Source of the DNA: Augochlora pura
Lineage: Eukaryota; Arthropoda; Insecta; Hymenoptera; Halictidae
Assembly: GCF_028453695.1 (NCBI RefSeq)
Contig: NC_135773.1
Span: forward strand, 20,398,001 to 20,462,000
Direction: 5' to 3'
Length of the DNA: 64,000 nt
Positions 56,101 through 64,000 of the stretch are shown here, piece by piece. A program made the translations under genes and the position numbers. How positions within the stretch are numbered: the stretch's first letter is position 1; every line of letters begins with the position of its first letter. The notes beneath the pieces are model-generated. The model saw only the letters and a program-made list of their open reading frames with translations, did not search any database and was not told where the DNA came from.

Positions 56101-57184
56101 GTGTCGGTCGGTATTCAAATTAAGCTCGAAGGACCCAAAGCAGGAAAAAAACCCGCGCGGATTACCTGGAATCCATTGATCGAAGAAACCGGCGAAGGTG
56201 AGACCGTAATTACTCTCACTCGTACACCGTTTACCTGTTTCCTGGCGTACTACGCCTCTCGACTATCGGCGCGATAATCTTCGCGAACCGATTCGCTTAA
56301 GATCGTTCGCTGTGCCTCGAGGAATGATTAGACCGCGAATTTATATGAAACAAATAAAAATTACCCGCGCCAACTGGAAGAAATAGAAATTAACTGGCCA
56401 ATTAATCGTGAATGTTAATTCGAATAGATCGAGGACGATAGATATTAACGTTCCGAAATTCCTCCGGCTTTTCTGTTATTTGAAATTCTGAGTATGTACT
56501 CGTTTTTATCATAAATGCATAAAATCAGCAGTCTAGCGATTATGCACCCCGTGGAGGCAGCTGCCGTTTCTATCGAGGAAAATGAGATGACACGCGAAGA
56601 TACACCTGGCCCCGGCGTCTGGAACCGCGGCTGGTAGGCTAGGAGAGCTGGTCAGAGTACGCGAAAGGAGGAGGTAACTGGGTCACTAGGTGAGTCGTGC
56701 TAAACAGTGCACGGGAGTGTCCCGACATTGACCTATATGTCTACTTTGTGTGTGCACTTGCCTCCCCCTACCGTGACTCCTCGCTATCTCTCTCTCTCTC
56801 TTTCTCTCTCGCTCTCTTTCTTTCTCCGTCTCTCGATCCCCACATCTCTCTCCGCGTCCCGTTCGCTCGGTTTCCCTCTTTCTCTGTCACTCCTCCCTCG
56901 AGCATCCCCTCCAGCCATGCACTTTCCAGCCAATTGCATATAGGGTCTCTCTGCTTGCACTCCGAGTGCACTTTCCCCACCATCGGGACGCCACCCCGGC
57001 GCCGACCCGTCCCGCCACCCTCGGTCAGACGCGATCGATGCTTCAACGAGAGACCCACCGCTATCAATTGAGAAGCTCGAATCGTAAACGATACAAGTGG
57101 CCGACGCGAGAACGATCCGCCGAAAACTAGCGGAACGAAGATGCCCGATGCCAGACCCACATTTTCTTCTTACAATTTTCTATC
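53186..57184. other. Long non-coding stretch
   Basis: 54856-54930 is a tandem repeat of TTATTTGCAAATTAAA-type units. 56787-56838 is a CT microsatellite within a pyrimidine-rich block (to 56910). A minus-strand frame of 174 codons (54081-54605) has no recognised domain. Otherwise unique. Confidence 0.45.
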
Positions 57185-57489
57185 GACACGCTGAGTGCCA
57201 CGCGATTATATAAGGAAATCCCCCGTCAGGCCACGCACGCTGGCATCGTGGTACAGCAACGCGAAACGCGCTACTTGCAAATTGGAATTTATTCGATGCA
57301 TTAAATCCATTGAAATCTTCTGAAAAAATATATTAGTGATAGAAACCAGTATTCAATAAATATTAAGAGAACTTTAAATCAATTTTAGGTAACAACCTAA
57401 AACAATGTAAATTTTTTAGTTTCATATCATATTTCACAGAGAGTTCGGTGTCAGTCACCGATGACTGACGTGGCACACTCGACGTGTTA
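57185..57489. mobile_element. H-related element (H3)
   Basis: Left end CGACACGCTGAGTGCCACG and right end GACGTGGCACACTCGACGTG-TTAA. The GAGTGCCACG core is inverted between them. The left TTAA is lost. GTCAGTCACCGATGACTGAC at about 57450-57469 is a near-perfect palindrome. Confidence 0.7.
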
Positions 57490-58566
57490 AAAATTAAAAT
57501 GGCGGTACTCGAAACCCGTCGAAACGCAAAAAGTTTCGAGTTCTAAAAGAGATTATGTATACTCGATATTTTTTTTACCGCAATATTCAATATCGCCTCG
57601 GATGATAAAAATCAGCAGATGAAAGCCAAGCAAGCGACACTTGTTAGAAGAATTGATTTCATCATTTAGGACTTATCGAAATCGTTTAAAATAGAGATTA
57701 TTCTCTATACAGTTCTCGTTTTTTGCAATCAATGCACAACATTTTCATTTTGCATAAACATCCGTGTGCCTATTAGTAAAATAATCACATAACCTGACAT
57801 AACCTGCAAAAAAGAACACACAAGAGTACCGATTTCAATGAAGTTATAAACTACGACCAGCTTTCTATGGAAAAACGCTACCGCGCGACTACGTGCATCC
57901 TGATAATCATTATCAGAGCATTAGAGCTGGTTAGGACAATTACGATACGTTAAGGCGTATCATAATTTGGTCCAGCAGACGAAATTGGCGTTCCACGTTC
58001 CAGGCGATTAGAAGCAAGTGTCGTCGTTCGATAAGAGGTACGACAACTTCCCACAATGCGTGGGTTTACGCAACAACGCCTGGCTAGACCAGGGTCGCGG
58101 TGATGTTGTCGCTTAGAGGCTCGCTCTCGTGCGCCACGAGCCAGCGTGAGAAAACCACGTGGAGTGTGACGAGAGACTCGTTCGAGTTTCCCTCCTTCTC
58201 TGTCGCGCGATCCACTATTTATATTTCCGCAAGGTTGTGCGCCGCTGCTCTCGGGGCACACGCACACGAGCGGCGCGCTCGCGCGCGTACGCAGATCTCA
58301 TTGCGAAACAATTTATTATCGTTGTCCCCCGCGAGGTCGCCGATGAACTATTCACCGATACGTTTCTCGCGGGCGCGAACAGGTGAGGCATCCGGTATGG
58401 GGACGCACAGGGTAGTTCGCGTGAACTCGTTAGGAGTCTAACAGTTCATCCAACTGAATCGTTCGCATGATAAGAGTTCACCGATTATTTACTAAACTAT
58501 GGATCTTTGTGCAAAGTAAACATTGTATGCATTTATTGCGAGACACTTGGCTGAGTCATTTCTTCT
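57490..58566. other. Unique spacer
   Basis: 58080-58440 is CpG-rich with open plus-strand frames but no domain. Confidence 0.4.
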
Positions 58567-58810
58567 TTAACATTTTACCGACCGGTCATTGGTAAATCAA
58601 AATTAAAAATTTAGCTCAATGTTAAATTTCCGTTTCTATTTTCATTTGATTTATTTTATCAATCGCGAAAAATATTTAATATTTAAATAATTATGTAATA
58701 ATAGTGAAGCATACGGTAGTACAATATAACACATTGATCTCAATAATAGATATCAAATTATTGGTTACTATGATAACCGATTAATAGGGTACCGGTCGCT
58801 AAAGTGTTAA
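58567..58810. mobile_element. C-family TTAA MITE (C6)
   Basis: TTAA at 58567-58570 and 58807-58810. Ends CATTTTACCGACCGGTC and GTACCGGTCGCTAAAGTG. It contains the uninterrupted sequence AAATTTAGCTCAATGTTAAA that D1 splits in C3. Confidence 0.92.
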
Positions 58811-58862
58811 TCCCTTGCCAGTTTCATTGCAATTGCTACAATTAGAATTTTTCATCGCGCCC
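58807..58862. mobile_element. E-family end fragment
   Basis: TTAATCCCTTGCCAGTTTCA, then TTGCAATTGCTACAATTAGAA, follows the E left end for about 55 bp. It shares its TTAA with C6. Confidence 0.55.
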
Positions 58863-59855
58863 GGGACGCCCGTTTATCATGCCGCGAACCTTCGAAATTA
58901 TGTGAACCGATCGTCGAGCACCGAAAAACCGGCCAACCATCGAAAGCTCGTGTCGTTTCATTCGCAGAAGCTCGTATCAGCGATTATTTTATAAACGCGG
59001 TGCCCGTGTTACAACATTTATTCGACATGCTGGTAGCGATTAAGATAAGCCGCCGGTTGCGCGAGTCCGCCATTTTCGTCTTCGATATTTCGGTATAGTT
59101 CGATCTACGTTGAATCGACGCGATTCTTGCATTTTATATCCTTCTTACCTACTTCCCCCGAATATTATTTTAACGCTTGTAAAATAGCGCGACCTCGGTT
59201 ACCGATTACAAACTATATTAACCGTAGCGAAAACCTGCGCCATAGTGCTTTATTAAGATCACGATTACGATTCGATCCGCACGATTCTTTCCGCCGGTCG
59301 ATTTATTACGGACAATAAACGGAGCTCGTTAATTCCGCAACGATCCGCCGGCTATTCTTTTTATCAATTCTCGAAACGTAAATAACTGATTATGACACCC
59401 GGCTCGGAATGCGTCCAACGATACAATTTAATCAGCGTCGTACAGAAACAACGGGAGGGGAAGAAAAGAAATGTGTGAGGAGTCGTTTCTGGACGTTGAC
59501 CCGCGACAAATTTCCATCGGTGACCGTGCACGACCTGCGCAACGATTTCGTGCGTGAGCAACGGCGAAGAAAAAGGGGAAGATGCTCGTTTCTTTTAAGT
59601 AGATTCGAGCCGCAGTGATAAACCGATTACGCGTCGCCACGCGATAATGCGCTCGCAGTGTCAATACACGCGGATCCGTCCGGCGACGCGATTGTTCTCG
59701 ATGCCAACTCTTTATCATCGTCGTATTTTTTCCTGTTACGCGAGTTCCGTTCGATCGAAGCTCTGAATATATCAACAAATCATGTCTTCTGAGCCAATTT
59801 TAAAAAAATTGATCGACAACCTTTCGTTCTATGTACACGGAAATGCTAATCTACT
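58863..59855. other. Unique spacer
   Basis: No gene or repeat recognised. Confidence 0.4.
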
Positions 59856-60351
59856 TTAACCCCTGGCCGTACCATTTTCGTCACAGTTACTGCGATTAGG
59901 AATTTTTTAATTGACATAATTTCTTAGAAGGGACAGAACATTAACATTTATTCCGTACCTGAATTCCCTGAAATACATAAATATTAATAACAAGAGATTA
60001 GGATTTTATTCCAATTTTAAAGAACAGAATAACATCCATACTCAATAATTAACCCTTTGCACTCGAGTAGTGACTCTGAGGCACCACAAAAATTGTTACA
60101 GCACGTTCCAAAGTAATCTTTTATATTATGAAAAATTATATTGCAAAAATGACTCAAAGTATAACAGTTGTTGCATGAGTTACAATATTTAATTTCATAT
60201 GCATAAAATACTTTTTGTCACATAAAATGGAAATACTGTATGTCAGAAAAGTTATTTTAGAATTACAGTTAAAATGACTTCGGGTCTAAAGGGTTAATTA
60301 CTGTTAATTTCTATCGGGAGTCGGACTCGTCAAGGTACGGTAAGGGGTTAA
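59856..60351. mobile_element. E-family TTAA MITE carrying a B element (E2)
   Basis: Outer TTAA at 59856-59859 and 60348-60351. Ends CCCCTGGCCGTACC and GGTACGGTAAGGGG, with GAGTCGGACTCG inside the right end. It is interrupted by B9 at 60050-60297. Confidence 0.9.
60050..60297. mobile_element. B-family TTAA MITE nested in E2 (B9)
   Basis: TTAA at 60050-60053 and 60294-60297. Ends CCCTTTGCACTCGAGTAG, then TGACTCTGAGGCACCAC, and GACTTCGGGTCTAAAGGG. Confidence 0.92.
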
Positions 60352-63300
60352 TATAAAATTATACAAAGTTGTTCCAGAAAAGTGGGTTACGATTAAACGA
60401 CAGCAATTTTCTTTGATAGAAATATAGCTAAAATTTTCAGAAATTACTAAAGAAAAGGTTCATTGACTCACTCTGTATATTTACTGTGCCAACGTTCACA
60501 CGAATGGTTAAATATTGATGAGAAAAGAACAGAATTGCATTCCAAGTGAAACGAACACAATAACGTTTATACTTGACAAGTTATTATACTCGTCAGAAAA
60601 GTGTTAATAATTGTAAGCAATTGATCTCGTTAATTTGTCTAGGTGTGTCCGTAGCTGATCGTTTCGTCATCGAGATCGTGGAGGCTTTTCTGAAACTGAT
60701 CGGCGGAAAACGTGCGCCGCGGCATCCACGACGGACGCGACAGGATTTCAGGACATCCTGACCGATACGAGCCGGGAATATCTAAATGGCGAGCGTGCGT
60801 GCCGCGCGCCCACGCGCTCGAATTCTATCTCGTTAATTGGCTTGCCGGAACGGATTCGTGTCGTTGGTTCGAAACGGAATGAACCGGGCACAAACGTCGC
60901 CGTAAATTGCCCAAGTTCGCGTGGACGACGCCAGCACGTTCGCTGCAATTAATTCTGCCCGTTTCTGCAGCACGGTGTAATTGAATGAGTCGCGCTGCGC
61001 CCAGGAAACTTCGGATAACGGAGGAAAATATCAGGGAACCGTTTATCGAGAAGACGGGGGACACTGTTCCTGCATGACGAATCGTCGTCCTGTTCACGGT
61101 GTAAAGTTCTTGAATGAAGTTGGTGTTTCGCGAGCACCCTGTACATCGGCGCGCATATACGGGCGGATAGCTCGGGGAGAAAGAAAACAACGATGCTGGC
61201 AGATGTTACGGCAGCTTGCTAATTGACTCGTTCGACGAAGTTCAAATATAAGAGTCGGCTAGACGACAGCGTAAAAACACCGCATGCGGAAACAAGGCCA
61301 GTCGGGGCGAAACAAAGCGATTCCTCAATTAGGGAATGGAGGACGCTGCGAATATGTTCTTCGTGGAATCGAGCGCTCGGTTAAAACGCGGGATATTCGC
61401 CTGCGTTTTGGAACCGTGAATACCGTGCGAGCGACGTTTCTTTGAAATTCCGCAAATTCGGGTACGAAAGGCGAGAGGTTCTCTTTTCACGCGGGGCGGC
61501 CGAGCCAATGAGCAGAACTGGGCTTCGTCGATTCGTTGGCACATAAAGAGTCCTTAAAGTCAGTATTTTTCGTTAATAATAATTTTGGGACACCCTGTAT
61601 AATTGTGGATTTATACGAAATAAATTGCCTCATATGCTTGTATAATGTTAACACTAAATATGCAAAGAGCTTCTTGAAATACTACTTGATTATTATTTCG
61701 ATTTATTCGTATATGTTTTATATTTTCATCCCGAAAACTTATGACGCACCTAGTACGATTTGTAACAAATCAATACATCGATGTTACACTCGCAAACACA
61801 TTAATAATTACATTCAGCTATTTTCGTTCCCGCTAAACGTCACGTTTAATTTGCCGTATAATACCTAGGTTTAACATGCGAATTCGTGCAATTTCATCAT
61901 CGGCACGGAACAATAGGATAGCCTGGTCTGGTAAAATCCCACGCAAGGCCAACGATTATCCATCTTTCCAATTTGCGTGAATAGCACTCCCGTCACTGTC
62001 GATAAATCAATACCCTCTAATTGCCGCGAGTACGCTAACAATACATCGCATCGCAATGAAACGCAGTCCTTCGAAATGATTTGCATGAGGAATAAATCAT
62101 AAGATATTTCAAACGCTTCTGCGACTTCTGTATAAGGAAAAATTACTTAAAATAGTTAGCAAGGTAGTAAATATTTGCCAACATAAGTAATTGCAGAAGG
62201 TATAAAAAACGAATATAAAAAAATATCCTTCCACGATTTTCACTTCAAATCTTCTTAATAGTGCTTTATTCGTAATCTCTACCTTAAACGAGATGTATAA
62301 GATTACAATGCAATCACAGGAAAATAAAAACTTTCGCAGGATCTAATCCAGGATGTTTACACCCGTCCGAGGATTAAGAAATGTGATCCGCACAGTTTTA
62401 AATATGTAACAGCCGAGAACCTCTATTCATTACATAGAGTGCCGCAATAATTCTTGCCGCTTGGTCCATAAGCTGTACGGTTGCCGGAGACAAGAATCGT
62501 TGGCGCAGGATATAAACAGTTTCGATAAATCGTTGATGTTTTGTAACGTAAGGTAGCGAGCAAGACTCGGCGAGAATCATTCGAGCAGGCATTGTATATG
62601 CGCTTGTCGAGCATTGCATGCAATAAGAAGGAAAAGGGATCAGGGGATATAACCGGTGTGCGGAACAACATGGCAGAGCCGGCCAATATAATATAGCAAC
62701 AGCGTGGCAAAGAATAGAGAAGAATGTCGATGAGGGGTGGGGAGATTCAAAGAGAGAGGAAGAACGCGATAAGACGGAAGTATAAAAAGAAGAAAAGAGA
62801 AAGGACCATAACAGAGCACAGGTTAGAAGAAGAAGGGGAAAAAGTAGCGTAACCACCGAGGGAGAGACGTGCGCGAATGTGTGTTTGTGCAGCCGTGCAG
62901 TTCGTCCTTGGACTTATATAACAAGGAAGAGTCTAACAGGAGAAAAAAGTATCCCAGAACGGAACGAAAGATAAAAAGGGTAGATTAAAAATGAGAGGTA
63001 GAAGACTACGGCACGAGGGCGCCCTCTAAGAACAAAGAAATTCCAAGAATTTGGTAATGCCTGCATTGGTAATGCGAAACAATATCATCAACTAGCACAA
63101 AAAAAAAGAAACTCTGTTCTCCCCTCTCGGCTGTAAGACATATGAATACGGTATCTTCAATAATTACAGTCTACTCGGTTTCTTTTAAAATTAACATTTG
63201 CAACCAACATAATTATCAACTTATCCGCATATAAAACAATACAAAACGCATCTTTTATTCCACAAATAAAATAATATTATGGAATAGAAACATGCATAAA

Positions 63301-63847
63301 CAATGAACCAAGTACTGAAAAGTTGATAATAAAATCATAATATCTATAGTTAAGAATTACTTGTATTGCACTTTAAAAAGGCATTTAGGCAACATCTCAT
63401 ATTTGAGAACAGTTTTCTTTCGAGCTATCTACGAACTATCTAGTATTACATGTTATAATTCTTATCAAAGAGATATTAAGTAACTATAGATGATTGTATA
63501 ATACACTTCAAAAGTTCATTTCCTACTGGTGTGATACTATTGTTAAAGAACACGGTTGCAAATTATTTGGTTGATTCGACATTAACAGAAGATATAAATA
63601 ATTCACCGGTCTGATACGACTTCATAAAGGTCCATGCGCAGATCGTAAGGGTTGAATACAGTGACGTAGAGGGAGAGGGGTTAATTCCCGGTAACTTGAG
63701 GTAGGACGTGCACGAACAGTCGACAGGTGTCGCCACGTTGCAACACATGCTCGACTCGGTCAAGCAATAATAATTCTCACGTGTCTCTGTCAAGCGGTAC
63801 CGTGGCTTCAATTCACTGTACGCGAGACATTATCTAGGTTAAAGACA
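60352..63847. other. Mostly unique non-coding stretch
   Basis: 61583-61599 (TTTTGGGACACCCTG-TA) looks like a lone mariner-type end; I see no partner. A minus-strand frame at 62398-62856 (152 codons) and a Cys-bearing one at 63563-63811 have no recognised domain. 62740-62880 is purine-rich. Confidence 0.4.
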
Positions 63848-63873
63848 CGGCGTTACGCAATAGCGTAACGCCG
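63848..63873. repeat. Perfect 11-bp hairpin
   Basis: CGGCGTTACGC-AATA-GCGTAACGCCG: two perfectly complementary 11-base arms with a four-base loop. It has no T-run behind it and no neighbouring gene, so its meaning is unknown. Confidence 0.9.
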
Positions 63874-64000
63874 AACGTAGCTCTCCCAGCAAGCAACTTT
63901 CTTAAACGTCAAAGAAAAAATCAAAAACACATGTACATCCGCTTTTGGCGAGCCTACTTATCACTGACACAACCGCTCCAAAAAGAACTTTATCAACCTA

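Noticed and set aside
61583..61599. Mariner-type end TTTTGGGACACCCTG-TA
   Set aside because: I found no partner end or transposase nearby; a single 15-base match is not enough to call an element.
62398..62856. 152-codon minus-strand frame with a hydrophobic start
   Set aside because: The hydrophobic part is the translation of a purine-rich repeat-like tract read in reverse; the rest is unrecognised.
1..64000. tRNA, rRNA, CRISPR array or viral genes
   Set aside because: I saw no cloverleaf-like B-box context, rRNA motif, regularly spaced repeat/spacer array or viral protein motif.

Overview
This window looks like insect nuclear DNA, most likely hymenopteran (bee or ant type). That is an inference from four things: CpG-rich unique sequence alternating with AT-rich repeats, several mariner relics, many short TTAA-flanked elements, and no dense coding. 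I see no bacterial operon, tRNA, rRNA or CRISPR array, and no host gene I can name. Most of the 64 kb reads as intergenic or intronic sequence. One short stretch near 27.6 kb (CC-x-C motif plus a membrane segment) is the only candidate host exon, and it is weak.

The window is dominated by DNA transposons and their small non-autonomous derivatives. I label the TTAA-flanked (piggyBac-like) families by their ends: A (CCCTCTTAGTACCG), B (CCCTTTGCACTCGA), C (CACTTTACCGACCGG), E (CCCCTTGCCGTACC), F (CCCTTTGCACTATAA plus a subterminal GAGTCAGACTC), G (a piece found beside or inside F), H (CACGTTGAATGCCAC), I (CACTAAACGTACC), K (CCCTTTGCG/CCCTTAGCG) and P (CCCTYAATTAGGCGCAT). Together they cover roughly 8 kb. 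Other repeats are D (about 290 bp, 5-bp target duplication), L (742 bp, 31-bp inverted ends) and N (a palindromic mariner-type element flanked by TA).

Layout. 0-9 kb: an N element, F/G/E/C/B fragments, the L element, a mariner fragment and a C element split by D. 9-19 kb: H, a nested F, B copies, an internally deleted mariner carrying an A element, tandem repeats, a reversed mariner remnant, and a 170-bp tandem duplication carrying K. 22.2-24.0 kb: a full-length but broken Tc3-like element whose transposase is split by P. 25-31 kb: D, B, a pogo-type element and tandem repeats. 32 kb: a 218-bp tandem duplication with a mariner-type insert in one unit only. 33-45 kb: B, E, A, B-with-C, B, I, and long CpG-rich stretches with GA/CT microsatellites. 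46.2-47.9 kb: a Transib-type element that begins with CACAGTG, has a perfect 5-bp CGGCG target duplication and encodes a 169-aa protein. 48-60 kb: C, a 208-bp tandem array, H, F-with-L, B, C and E-with-B. The last 3 kb hold little except a perfect 11-bp hairpin.

The main biological content is the order of insertions. Several elements sit inside others, and in five cases an uninterrupted copy elsewhere in the window supplies the empty site, so boundaries and target duplications can be read directly. The most interesting single object is the Transib-type element, because that superfamily is the source of the RAG1/V(D)J system and its tip matches the V(D)J heptamer.
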